12,730 nucleotides of DNA. It comes from Candidatus Doudnabacteria bacterium. Its GTDB lineage: Bacteria > Patescibacteriota > Doudnabacteria > UBA920. The number at the start of each line of letters is the position of its first letter. Positions within the stretch are counted from its first letter, which is position 1. Below, piece by piece: positions 1 through 6,321 of this stretch. Both the position numbers and the translations under genes were made by a program. The stretch covers positions 1-12,730 of the forward strand of contig CAIWKW010000047.1 of NCBI GenBank assembly GCA_903913365.1. Direction: 5' to 3'. Below the pieces are notes generated by a model. The model was given only the letters and a program-made list of their open reading frames with translations. It was not told where the DNA came from and made no database searches.

Positions 1-13
1 AAGCAAAATGCTT
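1..13 (-). terminator. Possible terminator hairpin, cut by window edge
   Basis: Immediately after the stop codon of the DUF5666 gene the minus strand can form a short hairpin, arms AAGCA/TGCTT with a three-base loop. Any T-tract would lie outside the window. The stem is only five base pairs, so this is a weak call. Confidence 0.25.
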
Positions 14-14
14 T

Positions 15-812
15 TCATTTTAAGACAGAAAGGTCTTTTACTATAGTGCCTATAATTTTTACGCTTCCAGAAACATGTTTCCCTTGAACACGAAGGAGGT
101 CATCCATGCCAATACTTGAAAAACCAATGGTTTTGCCATTTTTATTTTCTAATTTTGCGCCGGTAATATCCACGCCATAAATTACATTGCCGTTGCCTAT
201 TATAGTTAAGGAATCCGCTCCTCTCATGGAAAGCGTTCCCGTTACATCAATATTTATAAGGCGCAGAGCTCCGTCCGCTTCCCTGGCTAAGACATTGGAT
301 GTATTTCTATCCCACGCGCCTTTTACGGACACACTCATACCCACCTCCATATCGCCGAAGGTGGCAATTGAACTATTCTTTTTAAATATCGTTAAACTAT
401 CCGTATGAATTTCTTGGCAACCGTATTTTGTACTCTGTAAAGTAAAACTGGAGTCAACAATATTTATTCCCGTAATTTTTCCGCTAAAACTGCCGCTATG
501 GGTATAAAGTGACATATTACGCACATAAACAGCATTTATACTGTTATCCGGCCACAAAGTACCTTTAACTTCCACTTTGTCCCCTGGCAAAATTTCCACA
601 AAAGACATTGGCGCACCGTTTTTTCTTACCAGAATCGCGTTGCTTACTTCCGCCAAATATTTGGCGGCTGTACCATTGGTAAAAACTATAGTGCCGTCTT
701 TGGCACTTAAAACATTGCCGGTTAAAATCTTAACTCCGTCGGCCAAAGTCGCCTTTGGCAGAAAGAAAAATAGAAACGCCGCTATTGCGACAAAGCTATA
801 TATTTTCCTCAT
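15..812 (-). CDS. Exported protein with three DUF5666-like repeats
   Basis: 265 residues. An N-terminal signal peptide (about residues 1-24: positive MRK, hydrophobic core 7-18, cleavage probably after TLA before DG) indicates export. The rest is three tandem beta-rich repeats, about 28-100, 107-178 and 188-262. Each starts with a (T/S)G-x-(V/I/L) strand and has a '(P/V)G-(D/M)-x-V-x-V-(K/Q)G' turn (PGDKVEVKG, VGMSVSVKG, and the degenerate DDLLRVQG). This is the pattern of DUF5666, a small OB-like domain common in exported proteins of uncharacterised CPR bacteria. No catalytic residues are evident; it may bind ligand or surface structures (inference). The gene follows the helicase on the same strand but is separated from it by a terminator-like hairpin, so it is probably transcribed separately. 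No Shine-Dalgarno site precedes ATG 812. Two short palindromes lie inside the frame at 650-667 and 742-759. Confidence 0.75.
   Translation of the reverse strand: MRKIYSFVAIAAFLFFFLPKATLADGVKILTGNVLSAKDGTIVFTNGTAAKYLAEVSNAILVRKNGAPMSFVEILPGDKVEVKGTLWPDNSINAVYVRNMSLYTHSGSFSGKITGINIVDSSFTLQSTKYGCQEIHTDSLTIFKKNSSIATFGDMEVGMSVSVKGAWDRNTSNVLAREADGALRLINIDVTGTLSMRGADSLTIIGNGNVIYGVDITGAKLENKNGKTIGFSSIGMDDLLRVQGKHVSGSVKIIGTIVKDLSVLK
650..667. repeat. 18-bp perfect palindrome inside DUF5666 gene
   Basis: CCGCCAAATATTTGGCGG is identical to its reverse complement and lies in frame within the first DUF5666 repeat (about residues 49-54). Its ends CCGCCAAA/TTTGGCGG are the same as those of the 30-bp palindrome in bshA at 11647-11676. 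It may be a short copy of the same element or chance use of Ala-Lys codons. Confidence 0.45.
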
Positions 813-844
813 TTTGTTTTTGTTAATTATTTTTTAAACTTTAT

Positions 845-871
845 AAAAAAAACATTAACACCCCCTGTTAA
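845..871 (-). terminator. Intrinsic terminator of the helicase gene
   Basis: On the minus strand the sequence after the helicase stop forms TTAACA-GGGGG-TGTTAA (855-871), followed within two bases by a run of eight T (845-852). The stem is short and AT-rich, but the T-tract is good. It separates the helicase from the DUF5666 gene. Confidence 0.55.
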
Positions 872-890
872 AACAAAACAAATCGACAAA

Positions 891-2804
891 TCAGCTATTT
901 AACGTATTTAAAAAATGCACAATTCTCGTGTCCAGCTTAATGTCGCCTAAAATGACGGGACGCCTTAAATGGAGGCCTTCCAGGGTGCGGCAGCGGGACA
1001 GGGCTACGTATAATTGGCCGTGGGCAAAGGTGCCGCCGGCCAGGTCCACGTAAACTTTATCAAAAGTTTTGCCCTGGCTTTTATGAATGGTTAGCGCCCA
1101 GGCCGGCTTAAGCGGATACTGGGTAAATTTTCCTACTGTTCTGGATTCCACTTTTTCCGTGCGCTTGTCCAAATAAAAATTAAACATTTCCCAGGTATGC
1201 TTGCCCACAAAAACTATTTCTCCGGTCTCCAGTTCCACTTTTATAAGCAAATTATACTGCTGTACCGGCTCTTCATATTCGTAAGTTACTTCTTCTTCCA
1301 AGGTTTCCTTTTCCGGCTCCCCTTCTTCGGAAGCTTTTACAAAACCCAGCACTTTGCCCATGGTGCCGTTTACCCAGCGTTTACGCGGATCGTTATTTAG
1401 CATCATTATTTGGGCATTTGCTTTCAGGCGCAGCGCGGCTTCCGCCGGAGGAGCTTTGTCTTCCAGCTTGCCCGAAGCAAAACCCAAAAAAACTTTTTCT
1501 TCGCCCGGCAAACGGCTTAAAAAATATTCGTTGATTTGCGTGGCGCGAGCATTGGTGGGTGTTAAATACACGGCAAACTCTTCAAAAGTAAATTTGCCCG
1601 CTTCTTCGGTATTGCGGGAATTTAATATTTCCAAATGCTCGGAAGTTGCCGCGTTATTGCGCACGGCGTTTAAAATTTCCAAAAAAGCCCGGTCTTTTTG
1701 GCGGTAAACCGTCTTTAGCTCCAAAAGTTTAAAATTGCCTTTGGCAAAACTGTGGGCATCAAAAAAATACGGGCTTTGATATTCCGCAAACAAACCGCCC
1801 GTGGAAAAATCTTTTTCCACCGGGGGCAGCTGATATAAATCGCCGACAAAAATCATTTGCACTCCGCCAAACGGCAAATATTGATTTGGCCCATTCAAAC
1901 GAAGAAATTTGTCCACGCAGTCCAGCAAATCCGCCCTGACCATGGAAATTTCGTCTATTATAATAACGCTTAACTTTTGCAGCAGTTCTTTTTTGCCTCC
2001 CCAAGACGTTGCTTTTTTTACCTTATGTACGGTAATATCCGGCCCAAACCCGCAAAAAGAATGGACGGTCTGCCCACCCACATTTATAGCCGCCACCCCG
2101 GTTGGCGCCAGCACCACGGAATTTTTGTGCGTACTGTCCTTAAAGTATCTAAGCAGAGTGGATTTACCGGTTCCCGCTTCGCCGGTTAAAAAAATGTTCT
2201 CCCGGGTTTCTTCCATTAGCCTAAAAGCTTCGGCCATTTCGTCGTTGGTTGAGAGGTCTAAATTTATTACTTCGGGCTGCCTGCTTTTTTCCTTGGGTAC
2301 AAAATAATTTTCCACGTCTTCTTTTTTGTATTCAACCGCATCTGGAATAAGCTGTTTTATACGCGCGCGAATAATATGGGCCGATTTTCCGGTAATTTCC
2401 GCCAGCCTAAGCCCCAGCTTTCTGAAAGTTTCCAGCTTTCCGGAAACATACTTGTTGTATTCACTAATTAAAAGCTTGTCCGTTTCCGGATCCATGGCCT
2501 GCTTTATTTCGGCTTCTTTTTGGCGTTTTCTGTCTTCGTCCCGCTGCTTCATCCCCTGATAATCCCAGCCAGGTATATCCGGAAAAGTTAAAGCCAGGCG
2601 CCCGCGAATACCGTTTGGCCTGCGGCCCAGTTTTTCCGCCATGGCCAATAAAAACTCCTCAAAATTTTTATTTTGATTTAAGCAATTTTTATATTCGGAA
2701 ATTAAAAAATCGTTCTCGTCGTTATTCCAGCGCGTTCCGGCCTTTGGATATTTGCTATCCAATAAATTGGCGTCCGTATTTAATTTTTGTGCCATATCCT
2801 CCAT
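891..2804 (-). CDS. Pif1/RecD-like superfamily 1B DNA helicase with two N-terminal helical repeats
   Basis: 637 residues. Helicase motifs are in order: Walker A GEAGTGKST (208-216), motif Ia APTGVAAINVGGQTVHSF (233-250), Walker B IIIDEISM (281-288), GDLYQLPP (321-328), VYRQ (376-379), WVNGTMG (457-463), ALTIHKSQGKTFD (570-582) and YVALSRCRT (599-607). These are diagnostic of Pif1-type 5'-3' DNA helicases, which unwind duplexes, R-loops or G-quadruplexes in repair and replication. Residues 24-80 and 104-155 look like two copies of a helical SANT/Myb- or HTH-like module (both contain LISEY and end in a basic helix), probably for DNA contact (inference). A Glu-rich segment (about 483-512) interrupts the C-terminal core. 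The first ATG is used here; an in-frame ATG at 2795 follows GGAGG too closely to decide. It has its own strong promoter with a possible LexA box. Confidence 0.93.
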   Translation of the reverse strand: MEDMAQKLNTDANLLDSKYPKAGTRWNNDENDFLISEYKNCLNQNKNFEEFLLAMAEKLGRRPNGIRGRLALTFPDIPGWDYQGMKQRDEDRKRQKEAEIKQAMDPETDKLLISEYNKYVSGKLETFRKLGLRLAEITGKSAHIIRARIKQLIPDAVEYKKEDVENYFVPKEKSRQPEVINLDLSTNDEMAEAFRLMEETRENIFLTGEAGTGKSTLLRYFKDSTHKNSVVLAPTGVAAINVGGQTVHSFCGFGPDITVHKVKKATSWGGKKELLQKLSVIIIDEISMVRADLLDCVDKFLRLNGPNQYLPFGGVQMIFVGDLYQLPPVEKDFSTGGLFAEYQSPYFFDAHSFAKGNFKLLELKTVYRQKDRAFLEILNAVRNNAATSEHLEILNSRNTEEAGKFTFEEFAVYLTPTNARATQINEYFLSRLPGEEKVFLGFASGKLEDKAPPAEAALRLKANAQIMMLNNDPRKRWVNGTMGKVLGFVKASEEGEPEKETLEEEVTYEYEEPVQQYNLLIKVELETGEIVFVGKHTWEMFNFYLDKRTEKVESRTVGKFTQYPLKPAWALTIHKSQGKTFDKVYVDLAGGTFAHGQLYVALSRCRTLEGLHLRRPVILGDIKLDTRIVHFLNTLNS

Positions 2805-2822
2805 AAACTCAATATTTCCTAT

Positions 2823-2851
2823 ATAGTAAACATTCGTTCACCTTTTGTCAA
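2823..2851 (-). promoter_or_regulatory. Sigma-70-type promoter of the helicase gene
   Basis: The minus strand reads TTGACA (2846-2851), a 17-base spacer, then TACTAT (2823-2828): a perfect -35 and a 4/6 -10. Transcription would start near 2816, giving a leader of about 10-12 nt before ATG 2804. It is the best-formed promoter in the window. Confidence 0.75.
2828..2839 (-). promoter_or_regulatory. Candidate LexA (SOS) operator in the helicase promoter
   Basis: GAACGAATGTTT on the minus strand matches the Gram-positive LexA/DinR core GAACRNRYGTTY at every specified position and sits between the -35 and -10 boxes, where a bound repressor would block RNA polymerase. That the host has a LexA of this specificity is an inference. 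Confidence 0.45.
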
Positions 2852-2888
2852 GATTTGATGTTACTTCAGTTTTACCAATAAATACGGG

Positions 2889-2914
2889 CAAAAAACAAAG
2901 TAACTTAAAAGTTA
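2889..2914 (-). terminator. Possible weak terminator after the DNA glycosylase gene
   Basis: The minus strand has the AT-only palindrome TAACTTTTAAGTTA (2901-2914), followed by CTTTGTTTTTTG (2889-2900). The weak stem makes this tentative, but its position just after the stop codon fits. Confidence 0.35.
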
Positions 2915-2934
2915 TCAACAATATTTAAAAAATT

Positions 2935-3591
2935 TCACATGCCTAAATTCAGACTCGCCCACAAGTACCGAGCCGCAGTGGTGCGGTGCGGCCGCCAGGT
3001 TTCCGTTAGCGCCAAAAACTTTTTTGGACGCAGCTTTTGGTCCACCTTATACCATTTTTTTACTGCGTTTTTTAAACCCAAATCCCCTGCGGAAAACACA
3101 TCGGGCCTGTTAAGACAAAACATTAAAAACATTTCCGCGGTCCAGCGGCCAATACCTTTAACCTGAATTAGGCTTTGGATAATTTGCTCGTCGGAAAGTT
3201 TTGTAAACTTTTTAAAATTTATTTCGCCGCTATTTACCAGACTAGCCAAACTTTTTATGTAGCCGATTTTTTGAAAAGATAAACCTGCCGTTCTTAAACT
3301 TTTGTCGGATTTTTTTAAAACTTCTGCCGGTTCGGGAAACTTATTCTTTTCCTTTCGACTTCGCTCAAGACGGCCCTTCGGGGCCGTAAACAGGGCTCGA
3401 AATCTTTTTTCTATGGTACGGGCCGCTTTGGTGGACAGCTGTTGGTTGATAATGGAAACGCACAAAGCCTCAAAGTACCGCCTGTGCGCCTTGCGTTCTT
3501 TTAAAACCACTTGACCAATTATTTTGGCTAAAATTTTGTCGGCTTTGGCCAAGTATTTTTCGGGGCTAATTTTTGTATCTGATTTTTTCAT
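2935..3591 (-). CDS. AlkA-type DNA-3-methyladenine glycosylase (HhH-GPD)
   Basis: 218 residues. A base-excision-repair glycosylase of the helix-hairpin-helix GPD superfamily, expected to remove alkylated purines from DNA. Visible are the opening helix ALCVSIINQQLSTKAA (42-57), RTAGLSFQKIGYIKSLA (100-116), the hairpin VKGIGRWTAEMFLMF (144-158) and the catalytic Asp in SAGDLGL (Asp170). The aromatic PHRTTAARYLW segment near the C-terminus is also typical. Residues about 70-83 (APKGRLERSRKEKN) interrupt a stretch that in relatives runs almost directly from the 'F' helix to 'FPxPxEV'. This extra peptide is encoded by a hairpin element (see 3351-3387). AGGAG lies 11 nt before ATG 3591, a slightly long spacing. 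The gene is 33 nt after the DedA gene and probably shares its transcript. Confidence 0.9.
   Translation of the reverse strand: MKKSDTKISPEKYLAKADKILAKIIGQVVLKERKAHRRYFEALCVSIINQQLSTKAARTIEKRFRALFTAPKGRLERSRKEKNKFPEPAEVLKKSDKSLRTAGLSFQKIGYIKSLASLVNSGEINFKKFTKLSDEQIIQSLIQVKGIGRWTAEMFLMFCLNRPDVFSAGDLGLKNAVKKWYKVDQKLRPKKFLALTETWRPHRTTAARYLWASLNLGM
3351..3387. repeat. Palindromic element inside the DNA glycosylase gene
   Basis: The plus strand reads CTTTCGACTTCGCTCAAG and then a perfect hairpin ACGGCCC-TTCG-GGGCCGT (3370-3387). On the coding strand this gives GAGCGAAGTCGA, which matches 10 of 12 bases of GAACAAAGTCGA in the BshC-like insert (10683-10694). It is translated in frame as the extra glycosylase peptide at about residues 69-81. 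Confidence 0.6.
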
Positions 3592-3624
3592 AATTTAAAA
3601 TTCTCCTGTTTCCCCAAACGCCAA

Positions 3625-4227
3625 TTAAGCTTTAGCCTTTTTTCTTAAAATATACCGCCACAACACAAGCGAGAACAACACCCCTGCCACTACTACCATC
3701 CAAAATTTATCGGAAACCTGGTTAAAATATTCCCAATTGCTGCCGAAAATATAGCCCATTACGGCAAAAAAGGAGACTTCGGTAAATTCCCCCAAAGCTT
3801 CAAACAGCAAAAATTCCCGGTACGGCAATTCCGTAAATCCGCAAACAATATTTACCGCCGGAGCTATGGCTGTCATAAACCGGCTGAAATATATTGTCAG
3901 CAGGCGATGCTTTTCTATCTGTTCCCTGGCTGCGTGAAGTTTTTCTAACGGGAAAAACTTTTTCAGTCCCACTTTGCTTACCGCTTCCATGCCGTAAAGC
4001 CTTACCAGCCAATAGCCCGCGCTATCGCCCGCCATATTGCCGGCTATGCCCACCAAAACAACCAAATAAAAATTCAAATAGCCCTGGATGGAAAAAGCCG
4101 CAGCCGCCATAACCACGCTGCCGGAAGGCAGAGGCAAAGCTATGGCTCCCAAAAAGGTAATAATAAAAATGCTGTAATACTTGTAGATTAAAACGTACGA
4201 CAGCAAAGTCGAAAGAATGTTGGTCAC
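3625..4227 (-). CDS. DedA/VTT (SNARE-associated) family membrane protein
   Basis: 200 residues. The DedA/VTT fold is shown by the first re-entrant motif GAIALPLPSGSVVMAAAAF (27-45), GNMAGDSAGYWLVRLYG (63-79) and FSRFMTAIAPAVNIVCG (114-130), the last replacing the usual F-x-RF-x-P-x-x-R-x6-AG. Hydrophobic segments lie at about 8-30, 33-62, 119-135, 138-160 and 175-194. Family members act in the inner membrane in lipid-carrier or phospholipid flipping and membrane homeostasis. The canonical Arg of the second motif is absent (Ala122-Pro123-Ala124 here), so the substrate may differ. The start is GTG (4225-4227), chosen because AGGAA lies 6 nt upstream, overlapping the stop of the preceding gene eight bases away. 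It is coupled to the upstream membrane-protein gene. Confidence 0.85.
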   Translation of the reverse strand: MTNILSTLLSYVLIYKYYSIFIITFLGAIALPLPSGSVVMAAAAFSIQGYLNFYLVVLVGIAGNMAGDSAGYWLVRLYGMEAVSKVGLKKFFPLEKLHAAREQIEKHRLLTIYFSRFMTAIAPAVNIVCGFTELPYREFLLFEALGEFTEVSFFAVMGYIFGSNWEYFNQVSDKFWMVVVAGVLFSLVLWRYILRKKAKA

Positions 4228-4235
4228 AATGTTTC

Positions 4236-4718
4236 CTATTGCGGAGCAGGCCCGCTCTGGCTTGAGCCAGGAGCGACAAATCCGCTTTGATTTTCTGCAG
4301 GCGAGGCTGGCCCGCGGTCACTGATATATTTTTGCACTGAAGAAACCACCCCCGCCAATGTGGCAGCTGAAGTTTTTTTCTGCTCTTTACCTAAAGCATC
4401 AATCGACAAATTGGGATAATGAGCGTTGTCAATTGCCAGAGAATTTTTTAAATAATCCTGCGGCAACTTAAAAACGGTATTAATATAGCGAAAAGTCATC
4501 CAGCTTCTTATTTCTGCCGTACTTGGCGCGGCGGACGTGTTTTGCGGCGGAAACCATCTTCTTCCAAAACGTATAGGCCTCTGAGGCCCAAACTGGCGCA
4601 ATCTGCCGAAATCTTTTGCCATTTCCCATACGGCAAAAATTAAAATTATCGCCAAAAGGATTAGCAAAATCCACTGAAAAACGCGTTTCAATTTAAATTT
4701 CTTCTCCTGATTTTCCAT
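4236..4718 (-). CDS. Uncharacterised single-pass membrane protein
   Basis: 160 residues, not recognised with certainty. A lysine-rich N-terminus is followed by one transmembrane helix (about 13-33), a basic linker (38-54), a compact helical domain (about 68-133: IRSWMTFRYINTVFKLP...YL...L.I...YPNLSIDALGKE...A..L..V...V..YI) and a Pro/Ser/Gln-rich tail (137-160). The domain resembles the small helical modules of DUF4405-like and related membrane proteins, where I/V-x-x-(W/T)-x-T-(F/L) and 'SI/PL-x-x-L' recur; this is a pattern impression only. It is the first gene of an apparent operon with the DedA and glycosylase genes. An extended -10 ends six bases before the ATG, suggesting a leaderless transcript. 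Confidence 0.7.
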   Translation of the reverse strand: MENQEKKFKLKRVFQWILLILLAIILIFAVWEMAKDFGRLRQFGPQRPIRFGRRWFPPQNTSAAPSTAEIRSWMTFRYINTVFKLPQDYLKNSLAIDNAHYPNLSIDALGKEQKKTSAATLAGVVSSVQKYISDRGPASPAENQSGFVAPGSSQSGPAPQ

Positions 4719-4724
4719 GGGTTA

Positions 4725-4733
4725 ACTATAGCA
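4725..4733 (-). promoter_or_regulatory. Extended -10 promoter of the membrane protein/DedA/glycosylase operon
   Basis: The minus strand reads TGCTATAGT, an extended -10, with no good -35. TATAGT ends six bases before ATG 4718, so the predicted transcript would begin at or near the start codon. Confidence 0.45.
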
Positions 4734-4759
4734 AAAAATCGCTTCTCTGAACACAGCCG

Positions 4760-5299
4760 TTATTTAAGCAGTTCCGCGAATTTTTCCTTAAGTTTTTGCA
4801 ATTTGGGATTTATGACAATTTGGCAATAAGGCTGGCTGGAATGATTCAAAAAATAATTTTTATGATAATCTTCAGCCAAATAAAATTTTTCAAACGGCTG
4901 AATGGCCGTAACCACCGGATTTTCAAAAACCTTGTCAATTTTAAGCTGTAAAATAAAATCTTCCGCAGCTTTTTTCTGATTTTCGTTCAAATAAAAAATT
5001 ATTGACCGGTACTGCTCCCCCACATCGTTGCCCTGGCGGTTAATTGTTGTCGGGTCGTGCGTGGCAAAAAACACGTTCAGCAAATCGCTGTACTTAATTA
5101 CGCTCGGATCAAATTCTATTTTTGTGGCTTCGGCGTGACCGGTTGTTCCACTGCTCACCTGCTCATAGGTAGGATCAGCCACCTGGCCTCCCGAATATCC
5201 GGGCAAAACCGAACTTACACCCCTTAAATTTTGGAAAACAGCTTCCGTACACCAGAAGCATCCTCCGGCAAACACGGCAATCTCATTGTTGTTGCTCAT
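4760..5299 (-). CDS. msrA: Peptide-methionine (S)-S-oxide reductase MsrA
   Basis: 179 residues, the usual length for MsrA, which reduces the S-epimer of methionine sulfoxide in oxidised proteins. The catalytic motif GCFWC is at 13-17 with catalytic Cys14. Other family signatures: GYSGG (34-38), YEQVSSGTTGHAEA (45-58), the HDPTTINRQGNDVGEQYRS block (81-99), AEDYHKNYF (142-150) and PYC (157-159). Cys17 and Cys159 are candidates for resolving the disulfide; the long Cys-bearing tail of E. coli MsrA is absent. There is no signal peptide, so it is cytoplasmic. No Shine-Dalgarno site: AACCAATA sits five bases before the ATG, the same arrangement as at the methyltransferase gene. It lies downstream of the ATL gene across a GATATT-rich inverted repeat, so co-transcription is uncertain. 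Confidence 0.96.
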   Translation of the reverse strand: MSNNNEIAVFAGGCFWCTEAVFQNLRGVSSVLPGYSGGQVADPTYEQVSSGTTGHAEATKIEFDPSVIKYSDLLNVFFATHDPTTINRQGNDVGEQYRSIIFYLNENQKKAAEDFILQLKIDKVFENPVVTAIQPFEKFYLAEDYHKNYFLNHSSQPYCQIVINPKLQKLKEKFAELLK

Positions 5300-5350
5300 A
5301 TGATTATTGGTTAATTTTTAAAATTGGCATTTACTTTCGTAAAAGCTCAG

Positions 5351-5452
5351 TTGATATTATTAGATATTTATTGATATTGAATGGCATTCTCAATATCCAC
5401 AAATATCCCAATATCAATTAATATCTCTCAATATCTATATTTAGAAATATCC
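5351..5452. repeat. GATATT-rich inverted-repeat cluster between ATL and msrA
   Basis: About nine copies of GATATT or its complement AATATC occur in about 100 bp: three forward on the left, six reversed on the right. They form nested arms: 5362-5380 pairs with 5390-5408 (16 of 19 positions, nine-base loop) and TTGATATT at 5351-5358 pairs exactly with AATATCAA at 5410-5417. The right end runs into the last codons of the ATL gene. It could be an AT-rich RNA hairpin (processing or termination) or an array of protein-binding sites; no T-tract follows. Confidence 0.6.
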
Positions 5453-5739
5453 AAAGTAAAATTTTCATTTACTTTTATCCCTTCTGTTACCAACAAAGAT
5501 CGCTGCAACTCTTTGCTCGCGACCCAGCTGCCCTTTATACTAATTATACCCTGGTTATTTACCACGCGCCACCAGGGAATATTTTCTTTTTCCACGTCGG
5601 ACGAACGCAAAATCCCTCCCACAGCCCTGGCTGCCAGCGGTTTCCCGCAGGCCGCCGCCACCTGGCCGTAGCTAACGACTCTGCCTATTGGCACGATTTT
5701 GATAAACTTTATAACCCTTTGCTTAAAATTATCCGGCAT
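5428..5739 (-). CDS. Alkyltransferase-like (ATL) protein, MGMT family without the active cysteine
   Basis: 103 residues, the size of the bare C-terminal DNA-binding domain of O6-alkylguanine transferases. VSYGQVAAACG (22-32) carries the base-flipping Tyr24, and ARAVGGIL (37-44) carries the Arg finger Arg38. The active-site motif PCHRV is replaced by PWWRV (55-59): Trp replaces the alkyl-accepting Cys, as in ATL proteins (usually PWHRV), and a second Trp replaces His. Known ATLs cannot transfer the alkyl group; they flip and hold O6-alkylguanine and hand the lesion to nucleotide excision repair. A similar role is inferred. The gene follows the YgjP-type gene by ten bases. The last seven codons (DISKYRY) are encoded by the start of the GATATT repeat cluster. 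Confidence 0.88.
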   Translation of the reverse strand: MPDNFKQRVIKFIKIVPIGRVVSYGQVAAACGKPLAARAVGGILRSSDVEKENIPWWRVVNNQGIISIKGSWVASKELQRSLLVTEGIKVNENFTLDISKYRY

Positions 5740-5749
5740 ACAAAAAAAT

Positions 5750-6319
5750 TTAAGATACAGTTACGCCAAAGTTTCTTAATTGTTTTCGCAAAATTTTATA
5801 ATCGGGAATTGCCTGCGCGACCAAAGCCCAAAAATTCCGGGAATGATTCATCTCTTTTAAATGGCACAGCTCATGCACCACCAAATAATTTACCAAATTG
5901 TCCGGCAAATGCACAATTTTATAGTTAAAATTCAGGTTCCCCCTTTTACTGCAGCTCCCCCACCTGGTTTTTTGGTTCTTTATGCTCACCCGGTTATAGC
6001 TAAACCGGTAAACCTCGTTAAATTGCTCCAGCTTATTTTTTGCCAAAGTTAAGGCCTCAGCCTTATGCTTTAAATAATCCCCTCTGCCATATTTAACAAC
6101 GGACGGGGCAGGATGAAGCAAGAAATAATTTAGGCTCCTTTTTACCCAGCCAAGCTTTGCTTTTAAATATTTTTCCGCTTCGGATATTTTAAAACCCAAA
6201 GGCAAAGTTACCACTACCTGCTGATTGCGGTAAACGGAAATTCTCAGGCGCCTGGCTTTTTTACTCGCCAAAATTTTATATTGAAACGCTCGGTTTTGAA
6301 TGTTAATCGTTTTATCCAT
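5750..6319 (-). CDS. YgjP-type metallopeptidase-like protein (DUF45/WLM)
   Basis: 189 residues. The zinc site is HELCH (149-153) with a third ligand His159 in EMNHSRNFW. Upstream is the family hallmark TRWGSCSKRGNLNFNYKIVHLP (118-139). This matches the YgjP/DUF45 family of zincin-fold proteins, related to SprT/WLM proteases; the substrate is unknown for most members. The N-terminal half (residues 12-65, YKILASKKARRLRISVYRN...) is the usual beta-rich region that reads 'RSRRRSLRI' in relatives. No signal peptide. The ATG lies two bases after the stop of the NERD gene, and the ATL gene follows by ten bases, so translation is probably coupled. Proximity to a DNA-damage gene makes a DNA-protein-crosslink role imaginable but unproven. 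Confidence 0.87.
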   Translation of the reverse strand: MDKTINIQNRAFQYKILASKKARRLRISVYRNQQVVVTLPLGFKISEAEKYLKAKLGWVKRSLNYFLLHPAPSVVKYGRGDYLKHKAEALTLAKNKLEQFNEVYRFSYNRVSIKNQKTRWGSCSKRGNLNFNYKIVHLPDNLVNYLVVHELCHLKEMNHSRNFWALVAQAIPDYKILRKQLRNFGVTVS

Positions 6320-6321
6320 GA

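Noticed and set aside
1354..1707. 117-residue plus-strand open frame antisense to the helicase
   Set aside because: Lies wholly inside the well-supported helicase gene, has no ribosome site and no domain-like sequence. The other plus-strand frames at 187-408, 1909-2307 and 2326-2559 are shadows too.
1735..1748. TTGCC-TTT-GGCAA palindrome in the helicase gene
   Set aside because: Only five paired bases, encoding a normal-looking FAKGNFKL stretch with no sign of an inserted peptide.
4022..4321. 99-residue minus-strand frame overlapping the DedA gene and its upstream neighbour
   Set aside because: Out of frame with two genes that have convincing membrane or domain features, and the frame shows no family motif.
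4719..4759. Terminator after msrA
   Set aside because: A T-run (GATTTTTTGC) is present, but no stable stem precedes it, only GCTT/AAGC at long distance.
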